Assembly (NCBI RefSeq): GCF_022965805.1
Contig: NC_133105.1
Coordinates: forward strand, 24,314,978 to 24,378,977
Direction of reading: 5' to 3'
From: Primulina eburnea
Lineage: Eukaryota; Streptophyta; Magnoliopsida; Lamiales; Gesneriaceae
DNA: 64,000 nucleotides
Shown piece by piece: positions 10,860 to 21,805 of this stretch. The first letter of the stretch is position 1; every line of letters begins with the position of its first letter. The translations under genes were made by a program, and so were the position numbers. Under the pieces are notes generated by a model. The model worked only from the letters and a program-made list of their open reading frames with translations, was not told the DNA's origin and ran no database searches.

Positions 10860-12061
10860 TGTCACGCCCCAGGACGGGGGTTAGTTGACACCGGCGTTGC
10901 ACTCAAATTTACATTCGAAAACAACAAGCCTCAGAAGTACGAAATTCAGAAACCAGTCTTTTATTCATAAATACTGAATATTTGAATGTCTGATACAAAC
11001 TCGAATAATTAATGTTTTACAGCGGAAATGTAAAACAAACCAGACATCACAATGTCTTACAGACGCAGCGGAAAACAACATAAATAAAACGGAGAATTAA
11101 CAATCTTTTTCACCAGCCCCAGAACTGGATCTGCTCCTCTTCTTCTAGCCTTTCTTCATCGTTCTTATCTGAGATGTTTTGGTGGGTGAGTGATATGGTT
11201 GTCACTCAGTAAGCAGGGGCGGGAATAACTCTCAGTGTTCGAAATCATTTCCATACAGAACAGTAATAAGAAAATATACAGAAATTCTTATTTTCATAAC
11301 AGAAATCAGTGTTCAGTGTTCAGAAATCAGTAATCAGTATTCAGTAATCGGAAATAAGAAGTTTATCAAATAAGCACTGAGCACGTTCGAGAATTTCATG
11401 GCTAAACTGATATCAGTCCCCTATATGTTCTCTCCTCTAAGGGGTGAGGCCAGTAATCAATAATTAGTAATCAGTAATGTTCAGAATATATATTCCTACC
11501 ATTAGTTCACTAAGTTTCAGTGCTTCAAAATCAGATATCAGAAATCAAGAGTACTTTGCTTTAAATCAGAAATCATTAAATGGGTTTCAAGATATTTATA
11601 CATAATCCCACTTACAGTAATTTGCTAAAACTGTTTCGGTTGACGTCTGAAATCTGCTTGTTCTTGCTAGTGGTTTCTGCTGCTCGAAAATCAGCACTCT
11701 CTTAGCTCAAATATTTCAAGTGATAACTCAAGATTTGTGTAACACCAATTCAGAGGTTGAGGGTGCTATTTATAGGCCAAAATCTGACTGTTAGCCTCCC
11801 AAATAAATGGCCATAATCTGCATTTAACAGCCTTTATTCCATCTTAAATGCTTCAGTTACAACTCATAAGCTGAATCAGTAACTGTCTGCTGCTTCCTCG
11901 CTCTTCTGCTGCTGCTGCTTTCTCGCTCTTCTGCTGCTGAATTCTGTCTGCTGGAAAATACATGTCTGCTGGAAAAATACCAACTTCTGAAATATGAGTT
12001 GCTGCTGAAATTTTAATAGCTACTGAAACATTTTTAGCTGCTGGAATTTCAGGTTCTCACA
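10860..12061 (-). repeat. 3' LTR of the Tekay-like element
   Basis: It pairs with 27544-28731 over its whole length, starting TGTCACGCCCC and ending GGTTCTCACA on the + strand. By eye the two differ at a few dozen positions, including small indels, so the insertion is clearly older than copia A inside it. TCTGCTGCTG-type repeats occur near 11880-11960 in both. Confidence 0.93.
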
Positions 12062-13301
12062 TCCCTCCCTCCTTATGAGAAGTTTCGTCCTCGAAACTTG
12101 GTTGAACATGCTCCTCAAAGAAATAAGGATATTGATCTCGCATCTTTTCTTCTAACTCCCAAGTAGCTTCTCTTTCGGTGTGGTTGGACCATTGTACTTT
12201 TACATATGGAATAGTTCGTCTCCTCAGTACTTGGTCTTTGTTATCCACAATTCGAATCGGAATCTCTTCATATTTCAGTTCTTCATTTAGATTGCTCTCA
12301 ACCAGAAGTGGTCCAGCTTCCAGAATATGAATTGGATCAGGAATATATCTCCTCAGCTGCGAGACGTGGAATACATTGTGAATTCTTGACATGTCGGGTG
12401 GAAGTGCTAATCTATAAGCAAGTGTTCCCACTTTCTCGAGGATTTCAAATGGTCCGACGTATCTGGGATTCAGTTTCCCAGCCTTATTGAATCGGATAAC
12501 ACCCTTCATGGGTGACACTTTCACATATGCCTTCTCTCCAACTTTGAATTCCACGGGTCTTTTTTTAAGGTCGGCCCAGCTTTTCTGTCGATCTTGTGGA
12601 GCTTTTAATCTCTCCTTGATCATGGCAACTTTATCCACTGTTTCTTGGATCATTTCGGGTCCAACAATGGCTTTTTCCCCTACTTCATTCCAATACAGTG
12701 GTGATCGACACTTTCGTCCATACAGAGCTTCGTATGGTGCCATTCCAATACTACTGTGATAACTATTATTGCATGCGAATTCGATTAAGGGCAGATGTTC
12801 GCTCCAATTACCACTAAAGTCTAGAGCACAAGCTCTCAGCATATCCTCAAGAGTTTGAATTGTTCTCTCTGTTTTACCATCGGTCTGAGGATGATAGGCC
12901 GTACTAAGAGTAACCTTTGTCCCCATAGCTTGTTGAAAGCTTTTCCAAAATCGAGATGTAAATCTAGGATCTCTGTCTGATAGTATGCTAGCTGGTACTC
13001 CATGTAATCGCACGATCTCTTTCATGTACAAGGTGGCTAGCTTGTCCAGATTATAGTTCATACGTACGGGTAAGAAATGCGCAGATTTTGTGAGTCTATC
13101 TACGATTACCCATATTCCATCATGACTTTGTCTAGACTTGGGTAACCCAACTACAAAATCCATGGAAATATGTTCTCATTTCCATTCCGGGATTTCTAAT
13201 GGTTGAAGAAGTCCAACAGGTCTCTGGTGCTCTGCTTTGACTTGTTGGCACACGTGACATTTAGAAACGAACGTTGCCACGTCCCTCTTCATTCCACTCC
13301 A
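12057..13301 (-). pseudogene. Tekay integrase with C-terminal chromodomain-like block
   Basis: The open segment 13163-12057 contains the integrase core with D2 (MDFVVGLP), D63 (SDRDPRF) and E99 (DGKTERT), the expected D-D-35-E spacing. A conserved GPFEILEKVG block near residue 240 follows, then a chromodomain-like end (VQWSNHTEREATWELEEKMR). Upstream, 13301-13164 holds the Cys pair of the zinc-binding motif (CHVCQQ). Two stops break it, at about 13302 (Trp to TAG) and about 13175 (Trp to TGA). The C-terminal residues KEGGM are encoded by the polypurine tract, and the TGA lies in the first bases of the LTR. The chromodomain is thought to steer integration in chromoviruses. Confidence 0.87.
12062..12075 (-). 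promoter_or_regulatory. polypurine tract of the Tekay-like element
   Basis: The - strand reads ATAAGGAGGGAGGGA directly next to the 3' LTR, the expected plus-strand primer. The last codons of pol are encoded by this tract. Confidence 0.85.
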
Positions 13302-14602
13302 CTAGAAATTTTTCTTCAAGTCTCTGTACATTTTGGTACTGCCAGGATGAATTGAAAATTTTGACTTATGTGCTTCAGACATTACTTCTTGTCGAAGGTT
13401 ATCGATGTCTGGTACACATAACCGTCCTTTCATCCACAAGATTCCTTTGTTGTCCGTCTCAAAATCTGGTGATTTTCCTTCTTTGGCTTGCTCTTTCAGT
13501 TTTACCAAAGCGGGATCTCTATCTTGGCTTATCTTGATTATCTCTCGAAGACAAGGTTGTGCTGAAAGTGATGCCAGGATTACCTTACTTGTATTCTTTC
13601 GACTTAAAGCATCTGCTACCTTGTTGGCTTTGCCTGGATGGTAGCTTATTGTCAAGTCGTAATCCTTCATGAGTTCAATCCACCGTCTTTGTCTCATATT
13701 TAATTCCTTTTGAGTGAACAAATACTTGAGACTTTGATGATCGGTGAATATTTCGCACTTAGCACCATATAAATAATGTCTCCAAATCTTTAGTGCAAAC
13801 ACCACAGCTGCTAGCTCGAGGTCATGTGTTGGGTAATTATGTTCGTACGGATTCAACTGTCTCGATGCGTATGAAATTACCCTTCCCTCTTGCATGAGTA
13901 CACATCCTAAACCTTCTTTAGATGCATCACTGTAGATGGTGAAGTCTTTACCTTCATTCGGCAATACCAACACTGGCGTGGATGTAAGCTTCTTCTTCAA
14001 AGTCTCGAAGTTTTGCTCACATTTTTCACTCCATTGAAACTTAGAGTTCTTCTGTGTGAGCTTGGTGAGGGGTATGGTTATTGAGGAAAATCCTTCAACA
14101 AATTTTCGGTAATAGCCTGCTAGTCCCAAGAAACTTCGAATTTCGGTCGCATTCTTTGGTCTGGGCCAATCTGAGATTGCCTCTACTTTATTTGGGTCCA
14201 CAGAGACTCCTGCTGCTGATATTATGTGTCCCAAGAATGCGACGCTCTCTAGCCAGAATTCGCATTTCTTGAACTTGGCGTATAGTTCCTTTTCTCTCAG
14301 CTTCTGGAGGGTGAGACGAAGATGTTCTTTGTGGTCTTCTTCACTTGACGAATATACTAGAATGTCGTCGATGAATACCACAACTTGTCAAGAAATGGTT
14401 TAAACACTCTGTTCATGAGATACATGAATACTGCCGGAGCGTTTGTTAATCCGAACGGCATCACTGTGAACTCATAGTGTCCGTACCTTGTTATGAAGGC
14501 AGTCTTTGGAATATCATCTGATTTGACCTTCAATTGGTGGTAGTTTGACCTTAAGTCGAGCTTGGAAAAGACTGAAGCTCCTTTGAGTTGGTCAAACAAG
14601 TC
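13302..14602 (-). pseudogene. Tekay RT (palm onward) and RNase H
   Basis: Directly beside copia A the frame resumes with [16 protein letters not shown] and [14 protein letters not shown]. It shifts frame near 14390, then gives [14 protein letters not shown], the catalytic FIDD box, intact. RNase H follows: [44 protein letters not shown] and KVADALSRK carry the expected acidic residues. The block ends in the N-terminal integrase linker at the TAG near 13302. The N-terminal half of RT lies at 23963-24500, beyond copia A. Confidence 0.87.
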
Positions 14603-14607
14603 ATCTA

Positions 14608-16759
14608 TGAAAGCGGACCGGTTACGGTGGCCGGAAGCGCAACGGAAGCAAAAAAAAAAATCGAATTTTTAAGGGAAAATTTCGGCCACCCTTGTTTGTG
14701 CAATATTTACAATAAAACTCCATACATAGGGTGTTTTAGAATTTACATATCAATCACAAGGATTGATGTTTGGCTCCAACTTTGTTGTTGAACAACAAAG
14801 CTCTTGAATGGAAGATGAATCTACAAGCTCTCCTCCTTTCTTCTTGAATCTTTCCTTCAAATTAGGCCCACCACCAACTAGGTAAATCCCTTCTTGTTTT
14901 GCACTAGAAAAACTAGAAGATTTTCAAAGAGAAGTGTGTTTTCTTCAACAAATTGAAGAACACAAAAATGGAGAAAAATTGGAGAGAATTTAGATGGAAG
15001 TTTCGGCCAACTCAAAGTGGGAGGGAAGGGAGAATGATTTAATTCCATGTCTTGGTGTTGCAAAAAGCAAAAGTGAAAAAGGTGCATGCCTTGCATTATT
15101 TTAATAAAAAGTAATCTCCAACCCTTCACCTCCCATGCATGCATATAATATAGTTTTTAATCAAATTAAAAACTTTGGACTAAATTTAATTATCTCAAAC
15201 ATATTTGAGACTAATTAAACATTACTTGAATTTACTCAAGTCCCACTAGTTTAAATAATTATTTTAATTGAGCTCTACAAGACTCAATACTATTTAATTA
15301 ATCCAACACTTGAATTAATTTAATTATTTGGACTCTACTAGGTCCACTAGTGTTTAATTAATTCAACACTTGAATTAATTTATTTAGTCCATAATAATGT
15401 TTATGAAAATCACAATTTTCAAATACATTATTCTCTTGGCCAAATTTTAATTTAGGAACACTTCCATAAATCAAAATTTACATTTCTCTCATAGAAGTCA
15501 TACTTCTATTTTTCCTTACACTTATAAACTCATTTATAAGTCGTTCAACACATTGAACTATTTTCTCCTTTATAGAAGTCATACTTCTAATTTTACTTAC
15601 GCTTATAAACTCCTTTATAAGTCGTTCAACACATTGAACTATTTTTACTTCTCATCGGGATTTACAAAGCTAGCACTTGTGTGGCCCTCAATGGTTCATT
15701 GATACAACTAGCCGTGGGTTCACATCTCCATGTGATTCGGACTAAACATGTCCTTATATGAGCATACCCCAATTGCTCCATTCTTACTTATCAACTCCTT
15801 GATAGTAAGAACGTCAGAACTCAAGTCTGATAGTACCCAACCAATCACGTTAAACGCCTAGCAGCATCGCTTACGTGATTCCCTAGGTATCACATGATAG
15901 TGCCTGCAAGAACCATTCAATTATGGTTAGCGTACAGTACGGTCCCTTCAACTCATATATCCCGATCGATTCGACAACCATTGGTTTATCGAGAGTTGTC
16001 AATGAATCGATACTATGTGTCATGTCGTAGTTGCATCAATGGTGTAATCTATGAAACCCCTTTCATAATTGCAACCATACTCTGGCCAGAGATTTCAACC
16101 TACATACACATGATAACACATAGGATATCCATACCCGAAGGTAAGCGGTGAATCCCCGACTACAATGCATCGACTCCTATGTGTTTCGACAGAACACCCA
16201 ACCTTGCCACCTGATGACCCCATGAGAGTCGGTAAACAAGTCAAAGTGTAATTCTAGCACATAGAGTCTCAATGTTGTCCCGGGTCATAAGGACTAATTC
16301 TGTACAACCATAAACCAAGACTTTTCCACTCGATAAGTGAGAACCACTTGGAAAGTCCTTTTATGGAGGGTTGTTCAGTGCACTCTACAAGGAGCACCTA
16401 TCTGCATGTTCGGACATCACAATGTCCCCTACCAATGAAACATGGTACTCACATCGCAGATACTAGTCTCTAACTCGAGCGGCCTATATCCTTCTTAGTG
16501 GCGGCTGAATCGACTAGGAACCGTTTAGAATATACAGTATTACAAATATGAGTTTCATGATACTCATCATATGAGCATCTCATATTCTTTCTACTATTTG
16601 TATATTCAAGGGCTTTATCTATGCAACTAGCATGGGTATACAGATAAAGATTTGCCAAAATAATAATTTCAAATATTATTAAAATAAAGATTGCTTATAC
16701 ATAGAGTTTCATTGTGAACACTCGGCCAACACTTGGCTCGACGGGCACCTACTCTAACA
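14608..16759 (-). repeat. 3' LTR of copia A
   Basis: It has the same length as 21806-23957 and nearly the same sequence. Many short inverted repeats are visible, for example CTCTGGCCAGAG, GGACATCACAATGTCC and AACCATTCAATTATGGTT. The donor-like AG|GTAA seen in the other LTR is AT|GTAA here (14749-14754 region). Confidence 0.95.
15491..15651. repeat. 80-bp tandem duplication inside the copia A LTR
   Basis: Units 15491-15570 and 15572-15651 each contain the three hairpins AGAAGTCATACTTCT, CTTATAAAC..TTTATAAG and GTTCAACACATTGAAC. Two units also occur in the other copia A LTR and in copia D, but only one in copia B and its copies. This accounts for most of the LTR length difference (2152 versus about 2081 bp). 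Confidence 0.88.
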
Positions 16760-16771
16760 ATCTCCCACTTG
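16760..16771 (-). promoter_or_regulatory. polypurine tract of copia A
   Basis: The - strand reads CAAGTGGGAGAT directly before the 3' LTR. The same tract occurs at 41028-41039 in copia B and 59896-59907 in the third copy. Confidence 0.85.
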
Positions 16772-16773
16772 CA

Positions 16774-19145
16774 CTAGAGCCAACTACCCATATGCTTAAA
16801 ACCCATTGATTCGCGATGCTTGTCGAATAATGGTCCAGGTAAAGGCTTAGCTAGTGGATCAACAACATAATCTGCGGAGCCGACTTTGTCAATAGACACT
16901 TCTCTTCTTTCCACAATCTCTCCGAGGATGTAGTACTTTCTCAATACTAGTTTGGATTTCTGATGAGACCTTGGCTCCTCTGCTTGAGCTAAAGCTCCCG
17001 TGTTGTCACACAACACCGGGACAGGAGCAACTCCATTAGGAATGACGTCCAACTCTTAGACGAAATTCCTTATCCAAACAGCCTCTCTTGCTGCATCTGA
17101 TGCAGCAATGTATTCGGCCTCTGTGCTGGAATCCGCAGTATTGTCTTGCTTGGAACTCTTCCAAGAGACAGCAGCACCGTTGAGCATGAATACAAAACTA
17201 GAGGTTGACTTCGAGTTATCGATATCGCTTTGGAAGCTTGTGTCGGTATAGCCTTCCAATTTCAGTTCTCTACCCCATAGACCAAGAACAACTTATTGGT
17301 CCTTCTCAACTACTTGAGGATGTCTTTCACAGCTTTCAGGTGTGGAAGACCAGGGTTCGATTGATATCCTTTCACTACACATAGTGCAAACGCCACGTCA
17401 GGACGTGTAGATATCATCTCATACATGATGTTACCAATTGCCGAAGCATACGGAATGCGTGTCATCGCCACTATCTCTGCATCTGTCTTGGGAGACAGAC
17501 TTGGATAGGGACACGCCATGACACATTGGTAGATGTCCTCTCTTGGACTCATCCATCGAGAACCGCTTCACGATGGTATCAATGTATGTGGACTGGGTGA
17601 GACCAAGCCATCTTTTCGATCTATCTCTATAGATCTGTATCCCAATACAAAAGATGCTTCACCCAAGTCCTGCATCGAGAACTTACTCGTTAACCATATC
17701 TTAGTTGATTGCAACATTCCTACATCATTCCCAATGAGTAGAATGTCATCAACATAAAGCACCAGGAATGTCACAACACTCCCACTGACCTTCTTACACA
17801 CACAGGGTTCCTCATGATTCTTAGTAAATCAAACTCTTTGATTGTACTATCGAATATAAGGTTCCAACTCCTTGATGCCTGCTTTAGATCATAAATAGAT
17901 CTTTGAAGTTTGCATACGATATGCTCACTTCCGATAGATGTAAACCATTCAGGTTGAGACATGTAAATCACTTTCTTAAAATCCCCATTAAGAAAGACTG
18001 TCTTAACATCCATCTGCCATATCTCATAGTCATACCATGCAGCTATGGCTAGCAAAATCCTTATGGACTTGAACATTGCGACTGGGAAAAGGTTTCCTCA
18101 AAGTCAACTCCTTGTCTTTGAGTACATCTTTTTGCCACCAATCGCGCCTTGAAGGTCAATACCTTCCCATCCGCCCCAAGTCCCTATGGGAACAGTTCCC
18201 TCAGTTGGATCCACAAGATCCTACACTTGGTTCGAATGCATGGAATTCAACTCAGATTCCATTGCTTCAAGCCACTTGGATGAATCGGCATCAGATAACG
18301 CTTCCTTGAAGGTCCTTGGATCACATCCATGGTTAGGCTCATCATGGCCTTCTTCAAGAAGCTGACCATACCTCATAGGTGGTCTCGAGACTTTCTCGTA
18401 TCTGCTAGGAGCTTGTATCTCCTCTCTTGGCTCATCGGGTGTGGGTTCTATAATTGTGGGTTTCTCTCGAACCTCTTCGAGTTCTATCATCTGCCTTTTC
18501 TATCCAATAGAAAATCCCTTTCCAAAAAAGATTGCATTCCTAGAAACAAACACCTTTGTTTCTTGGGGATGATAGAAATAATATCCAACTTAATTCCTTG
18601 GATATCCCACAAAGTAACATAAAATGGATCAACAATCCAATTTATCTCCCACTTACCTGCTTCACATAAGCAGGGCTCCCATATTCTAAGATAAGAATAT
18701 TTGGGAGGCTTACCCATCCATATCTCATATGGTGTCTGCCTTTGAATGGACATTTAAAGGAATATCTTTCAATTTTAAGTTATAGAGATTGTTTTCAAGT
18801 TCTCAAGTACCAATTAAACATTCATTCTTGTAAATGTTGCAAACACCTTTGCTAAATAAACAAGAATATCCATCTTTATCACCATAGAAATGGAAACAAT
18901 GTTTTTACAAAATTAGGTACAAACAAAACATCTCATAAAATTAACTTAAACTTTTGTTCAATAAATAAGTAAACATCCTCAATAGCCTTGGCAGCAACTC
19001 TTGCTCCATTGCCCATCCTCAAGAAGGTCACACCTTCCTTAAGCTTCCTACTTCTTCCCATCACCTGTAACCCATTACAGAGATGTGAGTCACAACCGGT
19101 ATCTAATACCCAAGAAGTAGAGTTAATTGAAATGTTTACTTAAAT
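16774..19145 (-). pseudogene. copia A pol remnant (protease, deleted integrase, RT, RNase H)
   Basis: Compared with copia B (41042-44269) the order is kept but the sequence is broken by many stops and frameshifts. The protease region (19145-18950) follows a stop at 19146. The GAG-pre-integrase and integrase catalytic core are missing: at 18747-18754 the sequence jumps across what are two TGGACATT words 657 bp apart in copia B. The RT retains YVDDILLIGND near 17740, and RNase H pieces ([40 protein letters not shown]) run to the stop near 16774. The copy cannot encode enzymes. Confidence 0.88.
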
Positions 19146-20006
19146 TTAGAACATACCGTTTCCAGAACACTTCTGGGCCAGATATTCCTTGCAATTTCGC
19201 TTCCAATGTCCAGGCTTCTTGCAGTGATGACAAACATCACCAGTCTTGTCAGCCTTAACTGGTCTGGCTGCCACAACGGGATTCGGAGATTGCCTCAACA
19301 AGGGCACGTTCTTCTCGGGACGTTGGAAAGAACTCTTCTTTCCCTTCCCATGTGGATCAATCTTCGTACCAGATGAAGAACCCACATAAAGAACCAACGT
19401 CTCTTTCTTGATGGTGGATTCAAACGTAACAAGCATGTTCACCAACTCCTCAAGGGTCGGTTCCATCTTGTTCATGTTGAAGTTCACCACAAAAGGATCA
19501 AATGAGATAGGCAACGATAACAGCAATACGTCGGTGGTCAACTCCGAAGGCAAGATCAGATCCATGCCAACGAGCTTGTCCACGAGCCCGATCACCTTTA
19601 GGCCATGCTCATGGACCGAGGCCCCATCTCGCATACGCAAAGTGATCAGCTCCTTGACGGTAGCATGCCTTAGAGGTCGTGTTTGCTCACCAAAGAGCTC
19701 TTTGAGATGCAAATGAATGTCAGCAGCACTCTTTGCATCCTCAAAACGCCTCTGTAGCTCATCGTTCATAGAAGTCAGCATATAACACTTGGCTATCAAG
19801 TCATGGTCACACCATTCCTTGTAAGCCTGCAATTCCTCAGGAGTGCAGTCAGTCGGAGCCTCAACAGGGGGCGACTGAGTCAGTGTATATGTTACCCTTT
19901 CCGAATTCAAGACTATTTTCAAATTTCTTAGCCAAGTGAGGTAATTAGGTCCAGTTAATATGTGTTTGTCGAGTATTACAGATATCGAATTGCGCATCGA
20001 AGACAT
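19146..20006 (-). CDS. gag: copia A Gag with zinc knuckle
   Basis: This 286-residue open frame starts with MSSMRNSISVILDKHILTGP. It contains the copia Gag block YLTWLRNLKIVL and a C-terminal CCHC knuckle (CHHCKKPGHWKRNC, about residues 258-271), then stops after GMF, where copia B reads on into protease (Tyr codon to TAA). Gag forms the particle that packages element RNA. The start is chosen by homology with copia B, and the ATG lies 12 nt after a conserved splice-acceptor-like CAG. Gag is the only intact reading frame of this element. Confidence 0.85.
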   Translation of the reverse strand: MSSMRNSISVILDKHILTGPNYLTWLRNLKIVLNSERVTYTLTQSPPVEAPTDCTPEELQAYKEWCDHDLIAKCYMLTSMNDELQRRFEDAKSAADIHLHLKELFGEQTRPLRHATVKELITLRMRDGASVHEHGLKVIGLVDKLVGMDLILPSELTTDVLLLSLPISFDPFVVNFNMNKMEPTLEELVNMLVTFESTIKKETLVLYVGSSSGTKIDPHGKGKKSSFQRPEKNVPLLRQSPNPVVAARPVKADKTGDVCHHCKKPGHWKRNCKEYLAQKCSGNGMF

Positions 20007-21791
20007 TGTCGATTTGTACTGAAAAGTAAAAACAGATAAATGTTGATGACTATTTTAAATATTTAGTAAGATATGAAGTTTGGACTTTTTACTTCTTAAA
20101 TATTTGCTCCCACTATTTTGACATCTTTCACTACCCTCCAGTGAAAACGGGAAACTCCTTTCCTCAGTAGGTATGTAAGGTCCAATTAGCGAATTATGAT
20201 CCCGATTATACAGCCAATCACAATTCCTAAAAGGTAGTTTCCCAATTGCATCACAATGCAACCCTCTACGTAAACTTTTGTCTCACGTTTGATTAGGACC
20301 CATTATAGACGTCGTTCATCTTTACGTGTCAAGCCTAACCCATCGATGTTGAACCTTAATGGACGGTCGCCATGAGTTCCCTCAATAATATGAGCCGAAA
20401 TCATGGGAGTTCCACGTAGTTCACATCACAATGTCAATGGATGTCACAGCTTTCCGGCACTCAAGGCCCCCCCAATAATATGAGCCGAGCCCCGAGTACG
20501 GGTAGCGTTCATCATGCACCCATTGTCGATGGAAGACAAGGAAATTATAAACAAATTTATAATTCACCTTTTCGGACTTGATATTAATTTTGAATCTTAT
20601 TCAAAATGAGGGTTTTTAATTTTGAAAGGTCTCATCATTAATTTTATTTTAAAAGCTCGCCATGTTTGATCGTATGTTTGTCGGATTCATGCAACTTTGT
20701 TATTATAATAATAACGCACATACTCATTATTTATAACATATCATGCATATATTATAAATAGAAAACAGTACAAGGATGATCAATTGCCCCAACTCTAATG
20801 GCCCGTGTGAGCCAAACACGGGCCTAGGTCCAATCCTAGGGTAAATGCACGGGATGCAATGCAACTAAATTATTACATTAGCATCCAATATTACATGTCT
20901 TCGATCTTCATAATCACCAAGGCCACCATCTTCCAATCTTGATCTTCACCTATTCTAATATTTACAATTAAATATCCATGGCACATAGGGATACATCTCA
21001 TGGGGGGTGGGAACGGGCCATAAACCAAGCACACTTGAAATTGATAATTATTACAATCATACAACACAAATATCCTAGCATACACCTAGCAAATTGGGCT
21101 TGGGCTTTTGATCATCCTTCATGCATAATATCACATATCATACACCATCAATTAATTATCACTATAATTAATTGATCCAATATTATATATCTTGATCCAA
21201 TCACTAACCGCCACAATTATAAATTAAATTAACAAAGTATACAAACACCTTTGTCTACTTTCAAATTAATTTATTTATAATCAAATTTCTTGTAAATCAC
21301 AATTTACTATAAATAATTAAAGTCCTACTTCAATTATTTATTTTATGAGAAAATATGTGCATCAATTGTAAATTTAAACTTAAGGGCCCAAAACCCATTT
21401 TTCACAAAAATACTTTGGCCCATTTAAATTTCACAAATAATGTTGTCCATCCAATGGCCCAACATCTCAAGGCCCATGACACTAAGATTGTCCAAAACAC
21501 TTTTGGAAACCCTAGCCGTCATCGCCGTCGCCGGATTCCGGTAACACAAAAAAAAAAATTTTTTATTTTAAAAAACTGCACATTTCGGGCAGCCCCTTGG
21601 GCTGCCCCTCGGCTGCCCGAAATTTTCGGGCAGCCCCTTCGGGCAGCCCCTCGGCTGCCCGGAAAAACTATTTTTTTTTTTTGTTTCTCAAATTTTCGGC
21701 CCTATCAATTTCTTGCACTAAAAATCTCAAACGGTTAGAAATCGATCTCAACATAATATTATGCAAATATTACACAAAAACCGTAACCTTA
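20007..21791 (-). other. untranslated leader of copia A
   Basis: About 1.8 kb lies between the primer site and gag with no long frame. It contains a GGGCAGCC/GGCTGCCC inverted cluster (21586-21662), a hairpin GGCCCGTGT..ACACGGGCC (20800-20824), and at its gag end a pyrimidine-rich TTTTACTTTTCAG. The leader is conserved in copia B (44974-46795). Confidence 0.8.
21586..21662 (-). repeat. GGGCAGCC/GGCTGCCC inverted cluster in the copia A leader
   Basis: Six GGGCAGCC or GGCTGCCC words alternate within 77 bp, so several strong mutually exclusive hairpins are possible about 140-220 nt downstream of the primer site. Copia B has a diverged equivalent at 46581-46661. Confidence 0.85.
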
Positions 21792-21803
21792 GCTCGGATA
21801 CCA
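21792..21803 (-). other. primer binding site of copia A
   Basis: The - strand reads TGGTATCCGAGC, two bases from the LTR end. It matches the 3' end of plant initiator tRNA-Met (TGGTATCAGAGC) except for one base. Confidence 0.88.
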
Positions 21804-21805
21804 CT

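Noticed and set aside
15894..16151. 85-codon frame in the copia LTR, repeated in every LTR copy
   Set aside because: It recurs because the LTR recurs. It runs antisense to the element, differs in length between subfamilies and has no recognisable domain.
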